DNA from: JAKACA01 sp963735115
GTDB lineage: Bacteria; Actinomycetota; Acidimicrobiia; Acidimicrobiales; Bog-793
Direction: 5' to 3'
Assembly (NCBI GenBank): GCA_963735115.1
Contig: CAVTJR010000003.1
Location: 992,001 to 1,056,000 of the forward strand
DNA length: 64,000 nt
Under the pieces are notes generated by a model. That model saw only the letters and a program-made list of their open reading frames with translations, was not told the origin of the DNA and made no database searches. This document shows, piece by piece, positions 53,278 through 61,234 of this stretch. Position 1 is the first letter of the stretch. Each line of letters opens with the position of its first letter. Position numbers and translations under genes: made by a program.

Positions 53278-54324
53278 CTAGGTACAGAAGATCGAAAAAT
53301 CGGTGGCATCAAAGATCGATGACTGCGTAAAATCCGGGGGACTGGCGTCGTTGACAGCGTTCAGCATGTCGGTCCAAGCCTCGCCAGGTGTGGTGGGACA
53401 GTTGGAATTCCCAGACGTCCAGTTTGCGACAGTCATCCAGACTATATAATTGTCGGAGAACCTGTTAGCGTATGCCCATTGGTCCACACTGACCCAATCA
53501 GCAGCCAACGCAAGAGGATTGATGCCTTCGGCCACGTTTTGATAGATCTCTGGAGCAGGTACGTTGAGCGTGCTTGTCCCCCAGGATATCTCCCAGACGT
53601 CCTCAAGGGTCCAGCCCGTGTCCAGGAAGGCGGAGCCAAAATCGTAATTCAATTCGCCAGAGGTGTTGCTGTTGTATCCGTTGCTCCATGCTTCGGTGTT
53701 GTCGCCGAAGTCAGTGTCCCAGTCAGTCCCCGCCTCCGCATCAATCCCAGAGCCCGCGGTGACTCGTCCACTGAGAGTCTGACCACCATACGAGTTATCG
53801 TCGAGCCAGTTCTGAAGTCGGTTTGTCCACGTGGCCCAATACCAACCTGCAACGTACGGTCCAGTATTGCTTCCGTCCGGATAGTTCATGGTTGCCGGCA
53901 GGCAATATTGTGTGCAGCCTGGCGGGCGGCCGAGGTCGTAAGCGTCGCTAGTTCCTATCGCGAGAGTGAGCGTCGCGGTTGAACTGGATTCGAACCATCC
54001 AAGTGCCCACTGCTCTGCCGCGGTTATAATGCTTTGGTTCGACCAGAACCCGACGTCGCCATAACCTTTCGTGCCCAGCTGCGAGGTGGACGAATCAAAA
54101 GCAGGATGTTGGAAAGCGAGAATATGAACTCCACTAACATTTATGGTGCCGTAGCTGTAGCCGTCGTTAAAGTTGTCGGTGGTGTTCAGAGTAGTCGGGT
54201 ATTCGGAATTCGTGTAAGCAGGGGGACTCGCGGCGCGGGCGATTGTGGCGGGAGAGACGACCACGAAACAACAACACATAACGAGGAGCGCACAGAGCAG
54301 TGCGATAGATCGCCGAACGGGCAT
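53278..54324 (-). CDS. Secreted protein of unknown function, GH25-like features
   Basis: 348 residues. MPVRRSIALLCALLVMCCCFVVVSPATIARA is a signal peptide, probably cut after ARA. The rest is beta/alpha with many Trp, Tyr, Asp and Asn: VHILAFQHPAFD, GTKGYGDVGFWSNQ, ALGWFESSSTATLTLAIGTSD, VAGWYWATWTNRLQNWLDDNSYGG, and GSAFLDTGWTLEDVWEISWG. Aromatic-rich, acidic and with a WxxW pattern it resembles secreted carbohydrate-active or muramidase-like folds, but no catalytic motif can be claimed. Head gene of a three-gene operon with distinctly lower GC than the chromosome. Confidence 0.5.
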   Translation of the reverse strand: MPVRRSIALLCALLVMCCCFVVVSPATIARAASPPAYTNSEYPTTLNTTDNFNDGYSYGTINVSGVHILAFQHPAFDSSTSQLGTKGYGDVGFWSNQSIITAAEQWALGWFESSSTATLTLAIGTSDAYDLGRPPGCTQYCLPATMNYPDGSNTGPYVAGWYWATWTNRLQNWLDDNSYGGQTLSGRVTAGSGIDAEAGTDWDTDFGDNTEAWSNGYNSNTSGELNYDFGSAFLDTGWTLEDVWEISWGTSTLNVPAPEIYQNVAEGINPLALAADWVSVDQWAYANRFSDNYIVWMTVANWTSGNSNCPTTPGEAWTDMLNAVNDASPPDFTQSSIFDATDFSIFCT

Positions 54325-54914
54325 ATCAGTCGGACCTCAATCTCGCAATAACGAGTTGATGTGGAGGGAAGCGTGTGCCAGCTCCCCCAGCGATGGCGTC
54401 CCGTGGTGAAAACCTGCCGGTTCGGCAGTCCGCGGGCCGGAACAACCGTAACCTCCATCCCGAGAGCTGCCAACAAGGTGACAAACTGCGACCTCCGCGA
54501 AACCCAGGTGTTCTACCAAATGTGTCTGGGAATCGCGCGCTCTCTGCCCACTTCTACCAGGAAGCTTAGCCATTGTCAATGAGCTGTCGGAACGACCAGG
54601 CGGTCGCCTCGAGTGCGGGCGATACGTGGCGGCATGTTGGGACGGCGATGCTGCTGACGCCGGGTTTAGCGCTCGCTGAGCATTGTGCGACACCAGGAGC
54701 GAGCCCGCGACGGCTCCGTGCACTGAGATCCAGGATGGCCGGCCACGGCGCTGACGACGGTACGAATCCGTGCTTGGTGAGCGAAGCCCTGGCATTGCCT
54801 GGAATCTTGTGACGGTTGGGGTCTCGGCTGTGGCTGCAACCATGAAAGTATCTTGTTGAAGCGGTGCGAGTGTCCCCTGCTGCGAAGTCAGACAACGCCC
54901 GACTGCCGTTGTCC
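54325..54914. other. Gene-free spacer between secreted-protein operon and IS256
   Basis: About 590 bp. Open frames exist on both strands, but none has a motif, biased codon usage or a good ribosome-binding site. The promoter of the minus-strand secreted operon should lie at its left edge; I see no clear -10/-35 pair. Confidence 0.5.
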
Positions 54915-55960
54915 TCACTCGCGCTTCTTCAGCTCCTTGTTGAGTCGTTCGAGGGGGTTCGTCGACCATATCTGGCGCCAGTGAGCCCGCGGGAAGGGTG
55001 AGAAGGCGAGGAGCTCCTCCTTGGCCTCGTCCATGAGCTCGGCCGCCTTGGCGAAGCGCTCCCGGAAGGTGTCGGCCACCTTGTCGTACTGCTCGGCGAT
55101 CTCCTCTCTGGTCGTGTAGGCGAAGATCGTCCGAAAGGCGGCTGCCACCATCTCCTGCTGGGCCTTCGGGATACGGGCGAGGAGGTTCCTCGCGAAGTGC
55201 ACCCGGCAGCGCTGGTGGGCGACCCCCTGCATGGTGCGCCTGAGCGCCGCCAAGAGCCCGGCGTGCTGGTCGGAGATGACGAGGCGCACGCCGTGCAGCC
55301 CGCGGCGGCGCAGGCTCTGTAGGAACGAGCGCCAGAAGGCCTCGTCCTCGGAGTCCCCGACCGAGAAGCCGAGCACCTCCCGGTGGCCGTCGGCTCGCAC
55401 CCCCGTGGCGATGACGACAGCCTTGGAAACGACGTGGTGGTCGTCTCTCACGTGCAGGTAGGTGGCATCGAGGTAGAGGTACGGGAAGGCGTCGTGGTCG
55501 AGGCGGCGGTCCTTGAAGGCGCTCACGTGCTCGTCGAGGCCTGCGCAGATGCGCGAGACCTCCGAGCGGGAGATGCCCGAGGAGATGCCGAGGGCCTCCA
55601 CGAGCTCGTCGACGGAGCGGGTGGAGACCCCGTGCACGTAGGCCTCCGACGGCATAGAGCGCCTGGTCGATGCGCCGGCGAGGCTCGAGGATGGAGGGGA
55701 AGAAGCTTCCCTTTCGCAGCTTGGGGATGCCGAGGCCGACGTCGCCGGCCTTGGTGGACACGAGCCGGGAGCGATGGCCGTTGCGCTCGTTGGTTCGTCG
55801 TCTCGGAGCGCTCGTAGAGCCCGGCGCCGATCGTCTCGGCCGCCTCGGCCTCGATGAGCTCCTGGAAGACGATGCGCACGGCCTCCCGGACGAGGTCCAT
55901 GCCGTCGACGCTTCGGAGCGCGTCGGCGAGGTCGGAGAGGGCAGACTTGTCGAGGGCCAT
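54915..55960 (-). pseudogene. IS256-family (mutator) transposase, frameshifted and truncated
   Basis: ATG 55960: MALDKSALSDLADALRSVDGMDLVREAVRIVFQELIEAEAAETIGAGLYER. A second frame has RNGHRSRLVSTKAGDVGLGIPKLRKGSFFPSILEPRRRIDQALYAV, a third SEAYVHGVSTRSVDELVEALG ... YLYLDATYLHVRDD (first Asp), VRLVISDQHAGLLAALRR (second Asp) and HWRQIWSTNPLERLNKELKKRE. Two frame changes (near 55780 and 55655) and loss of the C-terminus after LNKELKKRE mark it as inactive. The IS256 catalytic Glu should be near LERLNKE, which is present. Confidence 0.85.
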
Positions 55961-56130
55961 CGGGTGATCTCCTTGGTGGGTTCGGCTAGGAACACACCGA
56001 GGATCACTCCGATGGGCCCACCTACTGGTGGATGGTCTCGGTCACCTCAAAGCCCACCACTTCGCGGGACTCTGTCCAGATGTGAAGGCGTTTTAGTTGC
56101 ACGCCGGTGCCTCCCAAACCGCAGTACCCA

Positions 56131-56430
56131 TTAATGTTGCGCGAGGTACTGCTGGTGGTAGCGCCCGATGAGGTAGATCACGCCTGTCGGGTCGGTGTAA
56201 CCGCCGGCGAAGCCGAACGGAGTGTAGGCGCTAAGCCCTCCGGAAGCTCTCAGGGTTGCCATAGGCGTCGTAGGACGTGGACGCTGTGAGTTGGGTCCCG
56301 GAGGCGCTCAGGGCTCCCCGAAGCGAGCCGCGGGCGTCGGCTACCAGGTAGCTGACGGCACCGGAGGAGAGGTTGACCTGCCCATAGGTGGGCCCGAGGG
56401 TCCATGTTGAACTCTCATCAGGATCGATGG
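56131..56430 (-). pseudogene. C-terminal remnant of an RHS/YD-repeat protein
   Basis: Frames with TYGQVNLSSGAVSYLVADARGSLRGALSASGTQLTASTSYDAYGNPESF and, one frame over, GGLSAYTPFGFAGGYTDPTGVIYLIGRYHQQYLAQH, ending in TAA at 56131-56133. These match the RHS-associated core. Dropping one base near 56250 joins them. The N-terminal repeats are missing: upstream sequence becomes unrelated at about 56430. RHS proteins deliver polymorphic toxins; only the core is left and no toxin domain is seen. Confidence 0.7.
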
Positions 56431-56689
56431 CGGCATGACCGAGTCGCCCGCCAACATTCCACCAACCGACTCTTCGCCGCAGGGACCGGCAACAGTCGCA
56501 GCAGGGTGTCCCGGCGCACCGGGAGCCCAGCGCAGCGCCCCTCAGCGGTGACCCAGCCACCCTCTCAAGGTGGCTCAGGATAGCCGTCAGCACTCCACGA
56601 GCCACGAGCCATCGGCCAGACTCACGGATCGGAAGTAGCGGCGAGCGCTTAGCCCTGTTACCGGGCGCCGAGTTGGTAGCTTCTGCTGG

Positions 56690-56796
56690 TGCAGATAGCG
56701 CCGGCGAGTGGGCGGTGTCTTGTGTGTCGAGACGTTGTCGACGACGAGGTGGACCGACGGCCGACGAGCGCCCAAGCGCTGGCTCTTCGTTACCAT
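56690..56796 (-). pseudogene. Fragment of an IS630-like transposase
   Basis: A short frame with VTKSQRLGARRPSVHLVVDNVSTHKTPP resembles the catalytic-Asp region (VHLVVDN-STHK) of IS630 transposases. No N- or C-terminal part is adjacent, so it is a fragment, not a gene. Confidence 0.5.
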
Positions 56797-57013
56797 GACT
56801 TCCCATCGTCGTGCTTTGTTCGGCCGAAAGCTGCCGTCTGCGCGTGCGTGGGGAGCGCTGCGCTGTGCAGGGCCGCCCTTGTCCTTCCTGCGCCCCTACA
56901 AAAACCCTACAACGATCCGCGAATCCGCCGCAGGTAGCGAGCATGCGTTCAGAAGAAGTGCAGTTCAAGTGGGGTGAAGTCGATTCGAGTGGTGCCCGTG
57001 GACGGCCTTCGGC

Positions 57014-57059
57014 TGACTGGGGGTCAAGAGGTCCCGGGTTCAAATCCCGGCAGCCCGAC
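57014..57059. repeat. attR: right copy of the tRNA-Pro 46-bp repeat
   Basis: Exact copy of 42860-42905, the 3' part of tRNA-Pro from the anticodon loop region to the 3' end. The base before it and the next base after it differ from the tRNA copy. It lacks the 5' half of the tRNA, so it does not encode a second tRNA. Confidence 0.93.
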
Positions 57060-57139
57060 CAGTCAGAAGGGGTATCCGCCGAGATGTGCTTCCCTCGGTG
57101 GATAGTTAAGGGATAGTTAATCCCGCGGTGGGCGTGGCG

Positions 57140-58331
57140 TCAACCATGGCGAGGCGACAACTTGTCCAGGTCCGCACGCAGGTCTTCGTACCCGAGGTGG
57201 GTGTAGTACTGGTCGCCCACTGCCAGGCTGCTGTGGCGCATGACCCTCCGCCGATGAGATGGGTCCACTCTCGCCTTCGTCATGTCGGTCTGAAGGGTGT
57301 GACGGAACGCCACCGGCGTGAGGCCCGAGATCTCCGCCTTGGCACCGAGGCGGGCGATGGAGTGTCGGAGGTTGTCCGGGTGGAGGAACCCCCCTCGGGT
57401 GCTCGGGAACATCCAGCCTTCCGGGTTGCTCGTGCCGGTTGCTAGAAGCTGTGTGCGCTGCCACGCCTCGTGTTCGGTGAGCGCGGAGGTCAACTGGTGC
57501 GACAACGGCAGCGTTGCATAGGACGACTTCGACTTGAGACCGCCCACGACGGGCTTGCCGCCCTCTTTCGTGACGGAGCGCTCGATTCGCAGGGTCTTGG
57601 CCTCTCGGTCCCAGTCGCCCCATTGCAGCCCGAGCAGCTCCCCCGGACGAAGGCCGAGGTCTAGCCCGATGCGGATCAGGGTGCAGAAGCGCCGCCTGTC
57701 TTCCTGAGTGGCCACTTCAAGGAGAGCGGCGATCTGTTCGGCGCTGAGAGCCTCCCGCTCGGTCTCGCCCACATGGACGGCATCGGTTGCTGCCACCGGG
57801 TTCCACATGACCTCACGGTGCTTGACCGCTTCCGTGAACGCCTGATTGAGCACGCCGCGCAGCGCCTTCACGGAGCGGTCCGACAAAGGCTTCCGAGTCC
57901 CGGAGCTGTCCGGGTCGAGCTTGCCCTTCGCCTTCCCGGTGAGGAACTTCTCAACCTGGGCCACGGTGAGCCGGTCCGCCACGATGTCGCCAAGATGGGA
58001 TCGCACATGCTCAGCCGCCCACCGGTACTGCTCCAAGGTCTTGGGGGACTTGCCACCCTTCACCCTGTTCTCGTAACGGCTGAGAAACTGGTCGAGCACA
58101 TCTCCGACCGTGAGCGTCTCAGCGGCAGGGTTACCGCCCCACTCCTTTAGCCAGGCGTTGAGCCGGTCCTCAGCGCCACTCCAGGTTGGGGCCGTGAAGG
58201 ATCTCCGTACCGCCTTGCCCGTCGCCGGATCAGGGAAGTACGGGGTGCGAGCCTGAAACTTTCCGTTCGGCCAGCGGCGTGACCGTGCCTCGGCCGTTGG
58301 TGCGTCTTCCAGGCTTCCTCGGTGTGACCAT
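57140..58331 (-). CDS. Tyrosine recombinase (integrase B) of a second element, apparent frameshift
   Basis: About 396 residues when repaired. ATG 58331 with GGAGG upstream gives MVTPRKPGRRTNGRGTVTPL; the main frame continues from QARTPYFPDPATGKAVRRSF through YRWAAEHVRSHLGDIVADRLTVAQVEKFLTGKAKG, GLDLGLRPGELLGLQWGDWD (Arg I), KSKSSYATLP (Lys), TPVAFRHTLQTDMTKA (Arg II; the usual His is Val) and RHSSLAVGDQYYTHLG (His and Tyr). An extra G at about 58271 breaks the frame. It reads toward attR and stops 80 bp away, so it integrates a second element to the right that leaves the window. Confidence 0.85.
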
Positions 58332-58612
58332 CACGGCCTCCTTCGTCGGAGTGCGAGGGTAGTGACAGCTCACCTCTTGACCGGCAGTCGCTTTGACCAG
58401 ACCCGCGACTCGTAGCCTCCCTCCCGCCACCTCGTACCCTTGACCATGGCGCCGTCCGCCACTTTTTCGGCCCTGGCGCCTGCGAACGGTTGTGCCCATG
58501 AGCGACGTGGGTGTGCCGGAGTTGTGGAGCAGTTGGTTTCGCCCTCATTCGAGTTGGGAACAGTTGGGTTACCCGGTGGGCTGCGGATTCCGAGGTCCGC
58601 CGCCGAGCCGGG
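58332..58612. other. Spacer upstream of integrase B
   Basis: About 280 bp between divergent or oppositely ending genes. Several open frames exist, but none has a supported start or family motif. Confidence 0.4.
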
Positions 58613-59032
58613 TCAGCCCGGCGCTATCCCGACGTAGTGGCAATCGACGTTCGCCACCGTGCTCATCTTGTCCTTCGCGACGACAACACCACGACTGCTG
58701 CAGGCCGAGGCGTCAGTTCCCGACGACGGGACCCCCTCCAGGCGGTAAGTTCCAGGCGGCACCTGCACCGAGAACTCACCGGTGTTCCCTACTCCCACGC
58801 TCGCCACCAACCTGGACCCTTGGACGACCTTGACGACCCCGGCAGTAGGTATCGGGTGGAACATCATCGGTTGGCTCCCCAATGGCCACGCCAGCAGCCC
58901 ACGGACGACGGCGGTGTTCGAGGGCGGCGATGAGCACGCCGCAAGCATCCCGGCCGCCATCAGGCACACGACGGCTACCCCTCGACGCACGATGGTCACA
59001 GACTTCCCGACCCCACCCGTCTTGCACCTCAT
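58613..59032 (-). CDS. Small predicted lipoprotein
   Basis: About 139 residues. A hydrophobic N-terminal segment ends in the lipobox MLAAC (VAVVCLMAAGMLAAC), followed by a short Ser/Pro linker, then a beta-rich domain with VVKVVQGSRLVASVGVGNTGEFSVQVPPGTYRLEGVP, a carboxypeptidase-regulatory-like pattern of FSVxVPPGxYxL type. Ends with Cys pair in SACSSRG ... VDCHYVG. Function unknown. Overlaps the next minus-strand gene by 4 nt; the three minus-strand genes 58613-60483 form an operon. Confidence 0.6.
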   Translation of the reverse strand: MRCKTGGVGKSVTIVRRGVAVVCLMAAGMLAACSSPPSNTAVVRGLLAWPLGSQPMMFHPIPTAGVVKVVQGSRLVASVGVGNTGEFSVQVPPGTYRLEGVPSSGTDASACSSRGVVVAKDKMSTVANVDCHYVGIAPG

Positions 59033-59457
59033 GGGACCTGTGCAACGAGGTTTACGCCCCGCACGACCTCACCGGCTGCCACCGTGACCGTCCTGTGGCC
59101 GACTCCGACCGAGTGACGCCAGGCGACAACGTACTTGCCAGGCCGGACCGCGATGGACCACTCGCCGCGGGCCTTGATGGGTGTGCTGTACGTCTTGCCG
59201 TGAGCATTCAAGGTCACTACACCCGATAAGGCGATGCAACGACCGGGGGCGAATCCGCCGCATCGCTCGACCTCTCCGCTGACGATACCGAGTGACGGCG
59301 AGACGGAAGTCGTCGTGGTCGTGCTCGATGTGCTGGTGCTGGTGGCGCTGGTCGATGTCGTCGTGGTTGATAGCGCCGCGCCCGAACTGCACCCCGCCAG
59401 CAACCCCATGGTCATCAGGACGACGACGGCGACGGCTCGATGCACGGTGGTCATCAC
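59029..59457 (-). CDS. Small lipoprotein with Ser/Thr linker
   Basis: 143 residues. MMTTVHRAVAVVVLMTMGLLAGCSSG gives the lipobox LAGC; a ~25-residue Ser/Thr run (TTTTSTSATSTSTSS) is a flexible linker. The domain that follows has GEVERCGGFAPGRCIALSG and KTYSTPIKARGEWSIAVRPGKYVVAWRHSVG, again the ...W/F-S-V-x-x-P/RPGxYxV pattern seen in its neighbour at 58613, so the two are probably paralogous. Overlaps that gene by 4 nt. Confidence 0.6.
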   Translation of the reverse strand: MMTTVHRAVAVVVLMTMGLLAGCSSGAALSTTTTSTSATSTSTSSTTTTTSVSPSLGIVSGEVERCGGFAPGRCIALSGVVTLNAHGKTYSTPIKARGEWSIAVRPGKYVVAWRHSVGVGHRTVTVAAGEVVRGVNLVAQVP

Positions 59458-60483
59458 TCACGCCGCTCGGAGCGAGTCCAGGACGGTCCTCGCGACCAAC
59501 CCGTTACCGGCCAGCCCGATGGAGACGACGACCGGTGTGGCACGCCCAGGCACCGCCACCTTCAGAATGAGTATCGAGTAGGCGGGGCTGGTCGCTGGGC
59601 AGGCGGTGAGGCCGTGAAGGTGGAGGCAACGTTTGGAGAATGTCATCACCACCGGGAGGTGGGCGGCGCCCTGCTCATCAACCTCCACGCCGTTCTTCGG
59701 CTGCTGGGGTCGCATCGCTGGCGGGAGGCAGCCTCCAGGCGGAAACTCGTACTGATCCGCGCTGAGGGTGACCTCCGTTTTCACGAGAACGACGCCGGAG
59801 GGTCCACATTCGTACGCGAGATCCTGTCCCGCCTCTGTTGTCGGTGTCACCGGCCACGACGCGGGCGCGTCGAAGGTCAGCCCTTGAAAGGTCACGTCGT
59901 GCCAGCCGCTCGGAACCAAAGGGGCGGGACCCGATGCCAGGGTGACGCTGCGGGGCGAGCGCGTCAGCGCGTCAATAACCCGACGCGCCATCGGACCCTG
60001 GGCGGTGAGGTCAACACCCAGAGTCGGCGCGTAGTGCGTCACGAAGCTGAGACCGTTCGGGCCAAGATAAACCGGCACGCCGTTGTGGATGCTGGGCTTT
60101 TCACCTGCGTAGACAGCGGGCACTTGGCGAGTAGGGACGAGCCACACGAATGTGGCGTGAGGATGGCCTGGGCAGAACATCGTGGTGGGGGTCGGTGCGA
60201 CGAACAGCGCGCCGGGAGTCGAGAACAACTCACATGGGTTCTGTCCTGGGTAATACACAGAGAAGGACGCGGGCACCGAGACCTGTGCATCGCCGTAGGC
60301 GACCGGCACCCACCCAGCCGGTGTGGCCGACAGGTCCACTGCGATGGTCGGAGGCGGGTGGCTCGGGACCGTGGTGCTCGTTACCGGACTCGTGGTCGAG
60401 ACGGCTGCTCCGCTCGTGCAAGCGGCACCCAGCAGCGCCACCACGATGAGGGTGACCAGACGACGGGACCGCACAGCTCCCAT
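59458..60483 (-). CDS. Larger predicted lipoprotein (unknown function)
   Basis: About 341 residues. From ATG 60483: MGAVRSRRLVTLIVVALLGAAC, lipobox LGAAC, then a Thr/Ser/Pro linker and two similar halves: VSVPASFSVYYPGQNPCELFSTPGALFVAP and FDAPASWPVTPTTEAGQDLAYECGPSGVVLVKTE, each built as '...F/L-x-V/A-P-A-S/W-x-V...C'. Internal duplication of ~130 residues is likely. The family is unknown to me. First gene of the minus-strand operon; divergent from the gene at 60573. Confidence 0.6.
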   Translation of the reverse strand: MGAVRSRRLVTLIVVALLGAACTSGAAVSTTSPVTSTTVPSHPPPTIAVDLSATPAGWVPVAYGDAQVSVPASFSVYYPGQNPCELFSTPGALFVAPTPTTMFCPGHPHATFVWLVPTRQVPAVYAGEKPSIHNGVPVYLGPNGLSFVTHYAPTLGVDLTAQGPMARRVIDALTRSPRSVTLASGPAPLVPSGWHDVTFQGLTFDAPASWPVTPTTEAGQDLAYECGPSGVVLVKTEVTLSADQYEFPPGGCLPPAMRPQQPKNGVEVDEQGAAHLPVVMTFSKRCLHLHGLTACPATSPAYSILILKVAVPGRATPVVVSIGLAGNGLVARTVLDSLRAA

Positions 60484-60559
60484 GTTCCCACGAAGCCAGT
60501 TCAGGGCGTCTTCGCGTACGCCGAGCCAGAGGCGGCATTCGACCACGTCAGCCGCGTCG

Positions 60560-60565
60560 TACCCT
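60560..60565 (+). promoter_or_regulatory. -10 box, candidate leaderless promoter
   Basis: TACCCT ends 7 nt before GTG 60573. Matches the pattern of the other leaderless boxes in this window, indicating that element B's genes use the host's transcription habit. Confidence 0.45.
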
Positions 60566-60572
60566 GGTCCTC

Positions 60573-61100
60573 GTGAAGGGCTTCGCCATCCTGACTGTCG
60601 CTGTGCTGGTGGTCATCGGTGTCGGGGTGGGTGTGGTCGGCGGACTTCCTTCGGCGGCTCAGAAGTACTCGCTGAACGGCATCTGGTTCTCGGTCGCCTT
60701 CCCAGCACGCCTCACCCCTGAACCGACGCTGCTCTCTCCGTGCTCCGAGGGTGATGGCGGGATGGCGGAGGGCGCTCACCTCGCGCTGGTAGTCGAGGCG
60801 CTCGGTCCAACGGGCAAGACTTCGCCGACACCCACCGATGGCATCCCATCCGCGGCCGTCAGCGCCCACTGCGTCACCGTGGTCGGCGTGGGTCCCTTGA
60901 CGCCCTGTTCATCGACTCTCGGTGATAACCCGTTCCTCGGCGTACCGCTCCACCTCACCCCCGGTGAGTACTGCACGTCATTCACTGTTCGACAAGTCGG
61001 AAGCGTCACTTTGCTGGTGTCCGCCACGAGCACGAAGGGACTAGGAGCCGCCGAGGCGGTCGTGAGGTCGTTCAAGGTGCTGGGGAGTCGGTCACCGTGA
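60573..61100 (+). CDS. Membrane-anchored or secreted hypothetical protein
   Basis: 175 residues. VKGFAILTVAVLVVIGVGVGVVGGLPSAAQKYS is an N-terminal anchor or signal segment. The domain that follows is beta-rich with LNGIWFSVAFPARLTPEPTLLSPC, SAHCVTVVGVGPLTPCSSTLG and GEYCTSFTVRQVGSVTLLVSATS, containing four Cys that could form two disulfides. GTG 60573 start with no Shine-Dalgarno but a -10 box 7 nt upstream. Its stop overlaps the next short reading frame by 4 nt. Confidence 0.55.
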   Translation: MKGFAILTVAVLVVIGVGVGVVGGLPSAAQKYSLNGIWFSVAFPARLTPEPTLLSPCSEGDGGMAEGAHLALVVEALGPTGKTSPTPTDGIPSAAVSAHCVTVVGVGPLTPCSSTLGDNPFLGVPLHLTPGEYCTSFTVRQVGSVTLLVSATSTKGLGAAEAVVRSFKVLGSRSP

Positions 61101-61234
61101 AAGGCTTCGGCATGGTCACAGCCGCTGTGCTCGTGGCCATCGGCATCGGCATCGGTCGTCGGAGGTCTGCCTGCCTTCCAGGTTCGGACCTTCAGCGCAT
61201 TGAAAGGCGGACGACATGCGCCGTCTCGCAGTGA
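61097..61234 (+). pseudogene. Remnant of a paralogue of the 60573 gene
   Basis: GTG 61097 starts VKGFGMVTAAVLVAIGIGIG, the same N-terminal anchor as the gene before it. The frame then becomes Arg-rich; one frame over is VVGGLPAFQVRTFSALKGG, the counterpart of VVGGLPSAAQKYS. It looks like a truncated duplicate with a one-base insertion. Confidence 0.5.

Larger units (their letters stand above)
42860..57059. mobile_element. Integrative mobilizable element A in tRNA-Pro
   Basis: A region bounded by the two 46-bp repeats. From left it contains a tyrosine integrase and an excisionase-like gene near attL, a MobF relaxase-helicase, three decayed IS elements, three secreted-protein genes, an RHS remnant and a small IS630 piece. 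No VirB/TraG type IV secretion genes are present, so transfer would need another element (IME rather than ICE). The 42923-57013 interior is visibly less GC-uniform, with AT-richer stretches at 51.3-54.4 kb. Confidence 0.85.

Noticed and set aside
58440..58833. A plus-strand reading frame opposite the lipoprotein at 58613
   Set aside because: Starts plausibly at 58498 but soon becomes low-complexity and overlaps a gene with a clear lipobox on the other strand.
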